Positions 25,809-34,207 of a DNA stretch of 64,000 bases are shown one piece after another. The notes under the pieces are model-generated. The model ran no database searches. It was not told the DNA's origin and worked only from the letters and a program-made list of their open reading frames with translations. The stretch covers positions 121,176-185,175 of the forward strand of contig CAJTXU010000001.1 of the NCBI GenBank assembly GCA_910584125.1. Direction: 5' to 3'. This stretch comes from an uncultured Muribaculaceae bacterium. GTDB lineage: Bacteria > Bacteroidota > Bacteroidia > Bacteroidales > Muribaculaceae. The position numbers were made by a program, and so were the translations under genes. Each line of letters starts with the position of its first letter. Position 1 is the stretch's first letter.

Positions 25809-25954
25809 TAAGCGATAAGTAAAAAGTAAGAAGTAAAAAGTTATAAGTAAGAAGTAAAAAGTTATAAGTAAGAAGTTTATACTTCTTGCCTTGTTATCCT
25901 CTCCGATTGCCAGTATTACTTATTACTTATTACTTAATACTTCCTACTTAATAT
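25803..25954. repeat. Heptamer repeat array with inverse half
   Basis: From 25803, eleven consecutive 7-bp units of the type AAGTAAN run rightward, the first overlapping the stop codon of the EEP gene. After a spacer of about 30 bp, about five units of the complement type (NTTACTT) follow at about 25914-25954. Transcribed, the two halves would pair as a long AU-rich hairpin. No other gene or promoter is visible between 25809 and 25966. Confidence 0.85.
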
Positions 25955-25966
25955 AACAACAACAAT

Positions 25967-28780
25967 ATGCGAATAGGAACAACACTGCTGACGCTGCTGT
26001 GCGTCACGCTGCCGGCCATCGCCGACACCGGGATCAAGGGCACAGTGGTCGACGCCCAGACGGGCCGGGCCGTGGAGGGTGCCAACATCCTGCTGCGCGA
26101 CCAGGCCATCTTCGTGGTGAGCGGCTCCGACGGAGTCTTCACCATCAGCGACGCCGCCCCCGGTGCCGACGTGCTCGAGATCATAGCCTCAGGTTATGAC
26201 GAACGTTATGTCGACGTCACGCTCTCGGACGGCATGGTCCGCAACCTCGGCGAGGTCAGGCTCACCCCGGCCGGTTTCGAGTCGTCGACGCTCGACTCCG
26301 ACAATTTCCTCTTCAACGAGGAAGACCTGCTCGACGACGAGGGCATAGGCCAGCAGGTGGGCACCATCCAGGGCGCCACCGACGACATCTTCTATCAGGC
26401 TGCCAACTACAACTTCTCAATCATGCGCTACCGTATGCGCGGCTATGACCAGAACTGGCAGACGGGCTACGTCAACGGCTTCAACATGAACGACGCGATG
26501 CGCGGCCGCTTCAACTTCTCGATGTTCGGCGGCATGACATCGAGCGCCTTCCGCAACCGCACCACCGAGATCGGCCAGGCGGCCGCCCCCTATGGCTACG
26601 GCTCGATCGGCGGCTCCAACAACGTCACCACCTACGCCTCCGAGTACGCGCCGGGATGGAAGGGCAACCTGTCGTACACCAACTCCAACTACATGCTGCG
26701 CGCCATGCTGCAGTATGCCACGGGCCTCAACCGCCACGGCTGGGCGTTCACAGCGTCGATCATCGGCCGCTACGCGCCGGAGGGCGTCGTCGAGGGCACG
26801 TTCTACAACTCGTTCGGCTACTTCCTGTCGCTGCAGAAGGTGTTCAACGACAAGCACTCGCTCAACCTCTCCACCTGGGGAGCCCCCACGCAACGCGCCA
26901 CCAACGCAGCCGCCACGCAGGAGGCCTACGACCTGGCCGGCTCCAACCTCTACAACCCGTCGTGGGGATATCTCGACGGCAAGAAGAAGTCGGCACGCAT
27001 CGTCGAGTCGTTCGACCCCTCGGTGATGCTCAACTGGATCTGGAAGCCCAAGATGGGCACGCGCCTCAACACCGGCCTCGCCTTCCGCTCGAACAACTAC
27101 TCGTCGTCGGCGCTCAACTGGTATCAGGCCGCCGACCCGCGCCCCGACTACTACCGCAAGCTACCCTCCTACTTCAAGCCCTCGGTCACCGAAGAGGAGA
27201 ACCCCGAGCTCTACGCCCAGCAGGTGGCCCTGCAGCAGTATGTGGCCGACTGGTGGGGCGGCGACAAGCACCACCGCCAGATCGACTGGAACAGCCTCTA
27301 CCAGGCCAACCTGCTCAACCGCACGCAGTTCGACCGCGACCCCGAGCTCGTGGGCCAGTCGACCTACATCCTCGAGAACCGTCACTCGAACTTCAACGCC
27401 TATATGCTCAACTCGACGCTCGACCACCGTCTGAGCGACATCCTGACCATGCAGGGAGGCCTGAGCGTCAACTTCACCGACGCCCACTACTACAAGACCA
27501 TCCGCAACCTGCTCGGCGGCGAGTTCTGGCGCGACATCGACAACTTCTCCGAGCGTGACTTCGCCGGCGACGTCAACATCATGCAGAACGATCTCGACAA
27601 CCCCGACCGCAAGGTCCGCAAGGGCGACAAGTTCGGCTATGACTACTACATCCGCGACATCAACGGCCGCCTCTGGCTGCAGAACCAGATCGTAACCCGC
27701 CACTGGAACGTTGACTACGCCGCCGAGTTCAGCGTCACGAGCTTCTGGCGCCACGGCATGATGCGCAACGGCCGCGCCCCGGGCGGCGTCGACGAGAACG
27801 GCCGCGAGCTCCCCATGTCGAAAGGCAAGGGCGAGACCCACACATTCGCCAACTTCGGCGTCAAGGCCGGAGCCACCTACAAGCTCGACGGACGCAACTA
27901 CTTCACGGCACACGTCGGCTACGGCACCCGCGCCCCGATGCCCAACGACGCATACGTCTCGCCCCGCACCAAGGACACCCCGATGGGCGACCTCCGCAGC
28001 GAGCGCTATCTCGCCGCCGACCTCAGTTACACGTGGAACTATAAGAACTTCCGCGGCTCGCTCACCGGCTTCTACACCAAGATGTGGGACGGCATGAAGC
28101 GCACCGGATTCTACGACTACGACCTCAACTCGTTCATGAACTACGCCATGACCCGCATGGACACCGAGTTCAAGGGCATCGAGCTGGGAATGCAATACAA
28201 GATCCTGTCGAACCTCTCGGTTTCGGCCGCCGGAACACTGGCCAGCTACCAGTACAAGAACGACCCCATCGGCGTGCGCAGCTACGAGAACGGCTCGGAG
28301 GCCGACGTCGTTCGCCGCGTCTACCTCAAGAACTACCACATCGGCGGCACGCCCCAGCAGGCTGTCTCGTTCGCCGTCAACTACAACGTCAAGCAGTGGT
28401 TCTTCGAGGTCAACACCCAGTGGTTCGGCGACGCTTACTTCGACATCTCCCCCACACGCCACGAGGAGATGCCCGGCCTCTGGAAATTCTGCTTCACCGA
28501 AGAGGAATACAAGGAGCGCCGCGACCAGATCACCTATCAGGACAAGCTCAACAGCGAGTGGGTGATGAACCTCTCGGTCGGCAAGGTGATATACACCAAG
28601 TTCGGCTCGGTCAACATCAACCTCAACGTCAACAACCTGCTCAACAACCGCAACATCCAGACCGGCGGCTGGCAGGAAGGTAAGTTCGACTACACCGACT
28701 ATAACGTCAACAAGTTCCCCAACAAGATCTGGTACGCCCAGGGAATCCGCGTGTTCCTCAACCTCGGCATCAGATTCTAA
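25967..28780 (+). CDS. TonB-dependent receptor with carboxypeptidase-regulatory-like N-domain
   Basis: A 937-residue outer-membrane protein. A signal peptide (about 1-18) is followed by a beta-sandwich carboxypeptidase-regulatory-like domain (about 19-90, GTVVDAQTGRAVEGANILL), a plug region (about 110-240) and a 22-strand-type barrel to the C-terminal Phe (FLNLGIRF). Such receptors import ligands bound by surface lipoproteins, using TonB-ExbBD. No SusD follows; instead two OB-fold-type lipoproteins do, so it differs from a standard polysaccharide locus. I infer that nucleic-acid-derived ligands are the cargo, because the flanking secreted enzymes are nucleases. Confidence 0.88.
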   Translation: MRIGTTLLTLLCVTLPAIADTGIKGTVVDAQTGRAVEGANILLRDQAIFVVSGSDGVFTISDAAPGADVLEIIASGYDERYVDVTLSDGMVRNLGEVRLTPAGFESSTLDSDNFLFNEEDLLDDEGIGQQVGTIQGATDDIFYQAANYNFSIMRYRMRGYDQNWQTGYVNGFNMNDAMRGRFNFSMFGGMTSSAFRNRTTEIGQAAAPYGYGSIGGSNNVTTYASEYAPGWKGNLSYTNSNYMLRAMLQYATGLNRHGWAFTASIIGRYAPEGVVEGTFYNSFGYFLSLQKVFNDKHSLNLSTWGAPTQRATNAAATQEAYDLAGSNLYNPSWGYLDGKKKSARIVESFDPSVMLNWIWKPKMGTRLNTGLAFRSNNYSSSALNWYQAADPRPDYYRKLPSYFKPSVTEEENPELYAQQVALQQYVADWWGGDKHHRQIDWNSLYQANLLNRTQFDRDPELVGQSTYILENRHSNFNAYMLNSTLDHRLSDILTMQGGLSVNFTDAHYYKTIRNLLGGEFWRDIDNFSERDFAGDVNIMQNDLDNPDRKVRKGDKFGYDYYIRDINGRLWLQNQIVTRHWNVDYAAEFSVTSFWRHGMMRNGRAPGGVDENGRELPMSKGKGETHTFANFGVKAGATYKLDGRNYFTAHVGYGTRAPMPNDAYVSPRTKDTPMGDLRSERYLAADLSYTWNYKNFRGSLTGFYTKMWDGMKRTGFYDYDLNSFMNYAMTRMDTEFKGIELGMQYKILSNLSVSAAGTLASYQYKNDPIGVRSYENGSEADVVRRVYLKNYHIGGTPQQAVSFAVNYNVKQWFFEVNTQWFGDAYFDISPTRHEEMPGLWKFCFTEEEYKERRDQITYQDKLNSEWVMNLSVGKVIYTKFGSVNINLNVNNLLNNRNIQTGGWQEGKFDYTDYNVNKFPNKIWYAQGIRVFLNLGIRF

Positions 28781-28792
28781 AACCCTACAACG

Positions 28793-30355
28793 ATGAAGAA
28801 AACGCTATTATATATATTCGCGATAATGATGGCGGGGCTGGCGTCGTGCAGCGACGACCTGTCGCAGCCGCCGATCATCGAGCCCGAGGGGGGCATCGGC
28901 ACCGGCAAGTGGGACAGCCCGATGACCGCCTGGCAGTGCCGCATCGGCGCGGTCAACCCGCAGTATTCCGAGCCCTGGGTGACGGGCTATATCGTCGGCG
29001 TGGTCAACACGAACGTCGGCAACGTGCTCAACGAACGCTGCGCGCAGTTCGAGGCACCCTTCGAGACCAACACCAACCTGCTCATAGCCATGACCCCCGA
29101 CGAGACCGACTGGGAGAAGTGCGCCACAGTCCAGCTCCCCAAGGGGGGCGTGCGCGACGCGCTCAATCTCGTCGACAACGATGAGAACCTCGGCAAGCAG
29201 GTGACCATGCGCGGCACCACCGGAACAAAATACTGCGGCGCCTACGGCATCCGCGACGTCTCCGACTACAACTGGGGAGACAAGGGTAAGGAAGAGGCCG
29301 AGATCCAGCCGGTCGACGGCCCGTTCTTCGAGAACTTCGACGCCTCCACCAGCTTCGACCCATACAAGAACGCGGGCTGGCGCAACGTCGTGCTGTCGGG
29401 CGGACTCTCCGGCTGGTACATAACCAACTTCAACGGCAACAACTACATCGCCACGACCGCCTACAAGGGCTCGGCGACGGGCGGTCCGTACGAGAACTGG
29501 CTTATCACGCCCGCCATCGACCTCAGCAAGCTCACCGAGAAGACGATCGAGTTCGTGACCCAGGCCGCATACCCGGCCGAAGACTGCACGCTCGAGGTCT
29601 ACGCGATGACCGGCGACAACCCGAAAACCTCGACCAACACGCGCCTGCAGGCCGTGATCGCCGTGCCGCCGGCCAACACGAGCGGCAGTCCGTACAGCGA
29701 CTGGGTAAGCTCGGGCAAGATCGACCTCTCGCAGTTCAGCGGCACCATCCGCATCGGCTGGCGCTTCTGGTCGGCCAAGGGAGGCGAGGGGAACTCGTCG
29801 ACCTACTGCATCGACAACATCAGCGTCGGCGGCGCAACCGCTCCCGACACGCCCGACAACCCGCCCACGCCGCCGACACCCGGCTCCGGCACAGTCTATG
29901 AAGGCCTCTCGGCCAACGCCGATGGCTGGACGTTCGACAACATCCTGCTGCCCGCCGGCATCTCCTACGCCTGGAAATGGGACGGCAACGGCTACCTCAA
30001 AGGCACCGTCTTCACCGGTAGCGGGGCCGACAGCGAGTCAATCGCCTGGTCGCCCGTCATCTCCCTGACAGGAGCCACCGACGCCGAGGTGACTTTCGAC
30101 CACACCGCCAAGTACCAGACCACCCTGCGCTCGCTCTGCAAGTTCGTGGTCCGCGTCGAGGGCGAGACTGACTACACCGAGCTTCCCATCCCCGTATGGC
30201 CCGAGCCCGACAGCTGGAAGTTCGTCTCCAGCGGCAAGATCAGCCTCTCGGACTTCGACGGCAAGCAGATCCGGATCGGATTCAAGTACGCGTCGAGCAC
30301 CGACGGCGCCGACACCTGGGAAGTCAAGAACGTCAAGGTGACGGCCAACAAATAA
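28793..30355 (+). CDS. Surface lipoprotein with OB-fold-like and adhesin-type beta domains
   Basis: A 520-residue predicted lipoprotein (lipobox LASC, Cys19). Residues 40-150 contain a GYIVGVVNT...QLPKGGVRDALNLVDN unit of the type I associate with DUF6359/OB-fold domains of Bacteroidales surface proteins. Residues 170-340 resemble a choice-of-anchor J/cleaved-adhesin beta sandwich, ending in a Pro/Thr-rich linker. Residues 360-520 form a second beta domain that is clearly related to the C-terminal domain of the endonuclease encoded at 34.2 kb (AKYQTTLRSLCKF here, AKFQTTLRSLCKV there). It lies 12 bp after the receptor gene. I infer a ligand-binding partner of the receptor. Confidence 0.7.
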   Translation: MKKTLLYIFAIMMAGLASCSDDLSQPPIIEPEGGIGTGKWDSPMTAWQCRIGAVNPQYSEPWVTGYIVGVVNTNVGNVLNERCAQFEAPFETNTNLLIAMTPDETDWEKCATVQLPKGGVRDALNLVDNDENLGKQVTMRGTTGTKYCGAYGIRDVSDYNWGDKGKEEAEIQPVDGPFFENFDASTSFDPYKNAGWRNVVLSGGLSGWYITNFNGNNYIATTAYKGSATGGPYENWLITPAIDLSKLTEKTIEFVTQAAYPAEDCTLEVYAMTGDNPKTSTNTRLQAVIAVPPANTSGSPYSDWVSSGKIDLSQFSGTIRIGWRFWSAKGGEGNSSTYCIDNISVGGATAPDTPDNPPTPPTPGSGTVYEGLSANADGWTFDNILLPAGISYAWKWDGNGYLKGTVFTGSGADSESIAWSPVISLTGATDAEVTFDHTAKYQTTLRSLCKFVVRVEGETDYTELPIPVWPEPDSWKFVSSGKISLSDFDGKQIRIGFKYASSTDGADTWEVKNVKVTANK

Positions 30356-30376
30356 ACCGATAATCCAGAACACGAT

Positions 30377-32110
30377 ATGAAAAAGACAACATACACCGGA
30401 ATCGCGCTTCTGCTCGCCGCCTCCGCCCTGCTCCCCTCATGTCAGGCCGACATGGACGATCCGGGGCTCGAGGTGCCCGAAGCCACGATCGAGGCCAATA
30501 TCAGCATACTCGAGCTCAAGCAGAAGTTCGAGAACCAGACAGTCCTGTTCAACGCCGACGGCACCGTCACCGACTATTCGGGCAAGAAGGTAGCCGACGG
30601 GCATTACGTCATCAAGGGCCGCGTCGTGTCGAGCGACGCCTCGGGCAACATCTATAAGTCGCTCGTAATCCAGGACGAGACGGCCGCCCTGGCCTTCTCG
30701 ATCAATCAGGGAAGCCTCTACAACGAATACCGCCTCGGCCAGGAGATGGTGGTCGACCTCACCGGCCTCTACCTCGGCTACTACCGCGGCCTGCAGCAGG
30801 TCGGCTCGCCCGGCGAGCCCTACAACGGCCAGCCCCAGCTCGGCTTCATGCCCGTGGAGTACTGGCAGGCCAACGCCCAGCGCGACGGACTGCCCGACCC
30901 TGACTTCGTCAACGAGACGTTCCACGATGTGAAGGTCGAGGGCGAGACTGTCGAAAACCCCTACCCCTTCGGCAAGGGCTACTGCATCACGTTCTCCGAC
31001 TTCGACGCCCTGAACGACGGCACGCTGCCCCAGCTGCAGAGCCAGCTCGTCGAGTTCCTCAACGTGCATTTCCAGATCAACGAGGGCGAGGAGACGTTCG
31101 CGCCCTATCAGGAGAGCGTCAACCGCACGCTCGTCGACGACAACGGCAAGACCCTGACAGTGCGCAACTCGGGCTATTCCAACTTCTACAACCAGAAGAT
31201 TCCCGAGGGACGCGGCCGCGTGCGCGGCATCCTCTCCTACTACAACGACTCGTGGCAGATCGTGCTGCGCGACATCTCCGACGTGATGGTCACCACCAAG
31301 GGTCAGGAAGACGACCCGTTCACAGTGACCGACATCATCGAGGGCAAGTATGCCGGCATGAGCGGCTGGACCGAGGGCTACATCGTCGGCTCGGTCAAGC
31401 CGGGCGTCACCACGGTGACAGGCGCCTCTGACGTGATCTTCGGCGCCGCCGCCGAGATGGACAACAACGTGCTGATCGCCGCCTCCGCCTCGGAGACCGA
31501 CGTGACGCGCTGCGCCGTCGTCGCCCTGCCGCAGGGCTCGATGCTCCGCATGTACGCCAACCTCATCGACAATCCCGACGTGCTCGGCAAGAAGCTGACC
31601 GTCGAAGGCACGCTGGGCCGTGACCTCGGCCTGCCCGCCCTGACCGACTGCAAGGGAGGCAAGGGGCAGTTCATGATCGACGGCAAGGTCATCACCGGCG
31701 AGGGCGCTGCCCCCGCGCCCGCGGGCAGCGGAACGGAGGCCGACCCCTACAACGTGTCGTTCGTCATGCAGTCAACGTCAGACCTCACCGGCGTCTGGGT
31801 CGAGGGCTATGTGGCCGGATATGTGGCCCAGGGCGACTTCGCCGACGGCGCCCACTTCGGTGCCGACCAGGTGGAGGGCTCGACCAACTACCTCAACCAG
31901 ACCAACATCATCCTCTCGGCCGTGGCGCCCGAGAAGTGCGGCACGAGCAACTCCGTACCCGCGCAGCTCGCCGCCGCCTCGCGCCCCGTGCTCGGGCTCA
32001 AGGACAACCCGGGCGTATACGGCAAGCGCGTCAAGGTGAAGTGCCGCATCACCAGCTGGCTCGGCTCGCGCGCCCTGCGCAACATCACCGAGGTCAAGGT
32101 GCTCGACTGA
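30377..32110 (+). CDS. DUF5689-type surface lipoprotein with three OB-fold-like units
   Basis: A 577-residue predicted lipoprotein (LLPSC lipobox, Cys24). Residues 35-310 resemble DUF5689 (GHYVIKGRVVSSDASGNIYKS, then GQEMVVDLTGLYLGYYRG), an OB-like domain found beside TonB receptors in Bacteroidota. Two further units follow, each starting with a GY(I/V)xGxV motif: EGYIVGSVKPG near residue 335 and EGYVAGYVAQG near residue 475. OB folds often bind single-stranded nucleic acid or sugars, so this could be the capture protein of the locus; that is inference. It lies 21 bp after the previous gene, and a strong terminator follows. Confidence 0.7.
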   Translation: MKKTTYTGIALLLAASALLPSCQADMDDPGLEVPEATIEANISILELKQKFENQTVLFNADGTVTDYSGKKVADGHYVIKGRVVSSDASGNIYKSLVIQDETAALAFSINQGSLYNEYRLGQEMVVDLTGLYLGYYRGLQQVGSPGEPYNGQPQLGFMPVEYWQANAQRDGLPDPDFVNETFHDVKVEGETVENPYPFGKGYCITFSDFDALNDGTLPQLQSQLVEFLNVHFQINEGEETFAPYQESVNRTLVDDNGKTLTVRNSGYSNFYNQKIPEGRGRVRGILSYYNDSWQIVLRDISDVMVTTKGQEDDPFTVTDIIEGKYAGMSGWTEGYIVGSVKPGVTTVTGASDVIFGAAAEMDNNVLIAASASETDVTRCAVVALPQGSMLRMYANLIDNPDVLGKKLTVEGTLGRDLGLPALTDCKGGKGQFMIDGKVITGEGAAPAPAGSGTEADPYNVSFVMQSTSDLTGVWVEGYVAGYVAQGDFADGAHFGADQVEGSTNYLNQTNIILSAVAPEKCGTSNSVPAQLAAASRPVLGLKDNPGVYGKRVKVKCRITSWLGSRALRNITEVKVLD

Positions 32111-32129
32111 CATCAATCCTTTCAACTCC

Positions 32130-32159
32130 AGGGCGCGGCGAAGGTCTTCGCCGCGCCCT
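32130..32159 (+). terminator. Terminator after the receptor-lipoprotein genes
   Basis: AGGGCGCGGCGAAG pairs perfectly with CTTCGCCGCGCCCT around a 2-nt gap, followed by TTTC. It separates the receptor/lipoprotein genes from the first endonuclease gene only 15 bp before that gene starts, so it may attenuate rather than stop transcription. Confidence 0.7.
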
Positions 32160-32174
32160 TTCAAACACCCTGAT

Positions 32175-33881
32175 ATGAAGAACATTCTACTCACCATCTC
32201 CGCCTTGCTCGCCGTCGCCCTCCAGGCGTCGGCCGGATTCACCGAGGGCTATTACGACCGCATGGACGGCAAGAAGCGCGAGGAGCTCAAGCGCGCCGCC
32301 AAGCAGTGTGTCGTGCAGCACACCCGCCTGCAGTATTACGAACTCCCCAACTACTGGCAGTATTCCGACGTCTACCCCGAGCTCACCGACGGCCTGCGCC
32401 GCTGGTGGGAGATGTATTCCGACGCCGTCTACCTCATCCAGCCGGGCCAGACCGGCAAGCAGAGCTTCTCGGCCAACCGAATGCAGCGCGAGCACGCCGT
32501 GCCCAAGTCGTGGTGGAAACGCGCCGGCGACGTGGAGTACACTCCCGCCTACAGCGACATGTGGAACCTCTACCCCAGCGACGCGTCGGCCAACCAGGCC
32601 AAACTCAACTATCCGTTCGGCGAGACGCGCTCCACAACCTTCGACAACGGCGTCAGCAAGGTCGGCGCCCCCAAGGCCGGTTACGGCGGCGGCTGCGCCA
32701 ACGTTTTCGAGCCCGCCGACGAATACAAGGGCGACTTCGCCCGCGCCATCTTCTATATGGCCACAGTCTACGACGACCTCAGCTGGGTCTACGACTACAT
32801 GTTCGTCAGCAACACCTACCCCACGCTCGTGCCCTGGGCCTACAACATGCTGCTGCAATGGGCGCGCAAGGACCCCGTGAGCCAGAAGGAGATAGACCGC
32901 AACGACCATGTCGAGCAGTATCAGGGCAACCGCAACCCGTTCATCGACTTCCCCAATCTGGCCGAGTTCATCTGGGGCGTCAGCACCGAGGAGACCTTCA
33001 TCGTCTCGGAGCAGGCGGGCAGCGACCCCAACCCGCCCATCACGGGCGACCCGGAGATCACGGCTCCGGTCAACGGCGAGAGCCTCGACTTCGGGCAGAC
33101 CGCCGCGGGCCACGCCAAGACGCGCGCCCTGCAGATCTCGGGGCATAACATGACCAGCCCGCTCTCGCTGCGCATCGTGGGCAAGGACCGCGCGAGCTTC
33201 ATCGCCGAGACCACGAGCATCCCGGCCTCGGTGATCAACCGCAACGGCGGCTACCTGCTCACCATCACCTACCTGCCTCAGACCGTCGGCCGGCACGAGG
33301 CGCGCCTCACTCTCTACGACGGCGGCCTCGACGGCAGCATCGCCGTCACCCTGCGCGGCGAGGCGCTCGAAGTCCCGCAGCTCACGGCCCTGCGCGCGCT
33401 GCCCCCCACCGGACTCTCCGAAACCGGATACACCGCCAACTGGGAGGCCGCCTCGGGCATAGCCGACTATTACACCCTGACCCGCGTCCGTTATTACGAC
33501 GGCAACGAGGAGGCCGAGACATACGAGACCGGCGAGACAAGCTACACATTCTACGACCGCGACCCCAACGTTGGCGAAAGCTACACTGTGACCTACAACC
33601 GCCTCGGCATCGAGTCGCCCGTCTCCAACTCGGTCTACGTGGCCGCCACAGGCATCAACGACGTGCGCGACGACGCCCCCTGCCTGGTCTACGGCGTCAG
33701 CGGCGGCATACTCGTGAGCCGCGCCGACGGCGAGAGCGGACGCATCACCGTCTTCGACCTCTCGGGCGCCGTGGTGGCCGACATCGACGACGCCCGCGAC
33801 GGCATGACCATCCCCCTCGCCCCCGGCCTGTACATCGTCTCGACCGCCGGCGGACGCCCCGTCAGACTCATCGTCAGATAA
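32175..33881 (+). CDS. Secreted endonuclease I family nuclease (1 of 3)
   Basis: A 568-residue exported protein (signal peptide about 1-20). Residues 20-285 match the endonuclease I/NucM family: GYYDRMDGKKREEL at the start, the catalytic histidine in NRMQREHAVPKSWW, then DMWNLYPSDASANQAKLNYPFGE and RNPFIDFPNLAEFIWG. These enzymes cut DNA and sometimes RNA without sequence specificity. Residues 295-400 look like an immunoglobulin-like domain and 405-490 like a fibronectin-type domain. The end (VFDLSGAVVADID...GLYIVSTAGG) is a sorting-type tail. Its stop codon TAA is the first three bases of a MITE-like element. Confidence 0.88.
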   Translation: MKNILLTISALLAVALQASAGFTEGYYDRMDGKKREELKRAAKQCVVQHTRLQYYELPNYWQYSDVYPELTDGLRRWWEMYSDAVYLIQPGQTGKQSFSANRMQREHAVPKSWWKRAGDVEYTPAYSDMWNLYPSDASANQAKLNYPFGETRSTTFDNGVSKVGAPKAGYGGGCANVFEPADEYKGDFARAIFYMATVYDDLSWVYDYMFVSNTYPTLVPWAYNMLLQWARKDPVSQKEIDRNDHVEQYQGNRNPFIDFPNLAEFIWGVSTEETFIVSEQAGSDPNPPITGDPEITAPVNGESLDFGQTAAGHAKTRALQISGHNMTSPLSLRIVGKDRASFIAETTSIPASVINRNGGYLLTITYLPQTVGRHEARLTLYDGGLDGSIAVTLRGEALEVPQLTALRALPPTGLSETGYTANWEAASGIADYYTLTRVRYYDGNEEAETYETGETSYTFYDRDPNVGESYTVTYNRLGIESPVSNSVYVAATGINDVRDDAPCLVYGVSGGILVSRADGESGRITVFDLSGAVVADIDDARDGMTIPLAPGLYIVSTAGGRPVRLIVR

Positions 33882-34063
33882 GTAGCTGCGAAAATTTAAA
33901 CGATGAATATTGTTTTTAAATCTTGCACAATAAAACTTGCTCTTTTCGGCCGCTTTGGCCCCGGAGCTCAGTCGCATAGCCCGCTATGCTCCCTCACTCC
34001 AGAACCAAATCGGCTCGAAAATAGCGGCGTTTTATATGTGCATTAATTTTCCGCAGCTACTTA
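33879..34063. mobile_element. MITE-like element with long imperfect terminal inverted repeats
   Basis: A 185-bp non-coding element that folds on itself almost end to end. The ends TAAGTAGCTGCG and CGCAGCTACTTA mirror each other. Further in, TGCACAATAAAAC faces GTTTTATATGTGCA, and GCTCTTTTCGGCCGCTTTGG faces its near-complement around 33990-34030. The outermost TA on both sides could be a target duplication of the kind left by IS630/Tc1-mariner transposases. It carries no open frame. The left TA is part of the stop codon of the preceding nuclease gene. Confidence 0.7.
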
Positions 34064-34112
34064 GTAACTTACATATCTTTGACATTCTTTGACATCTATA
34101 CCGCAAAATAAT

Positions 34113-34143
34113 TTTGTGGTATTGGAAATAATTGCTAACTTTG
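34113..34143 (+). promoter_or_regulatory. Promoter of the second and third endonuclease genes
   Basis: TTTG at 34113-34116, 19 nt, then TAACTTTG at 34136-34143, followed by a leader of about 55 nt. The region 34064-34207 shows nothing else. This promoter lies just right of the MITE-like element, so the first endonuclease gene is in a separate unit. Confidence 0.75.
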
Positions 34144-34207
34144 CCGTCGGCAGCGGGAGGAACCGAATCCACCTCCCCTGCCGACAGCTTTTTCAACAAC
34201 GACATAC

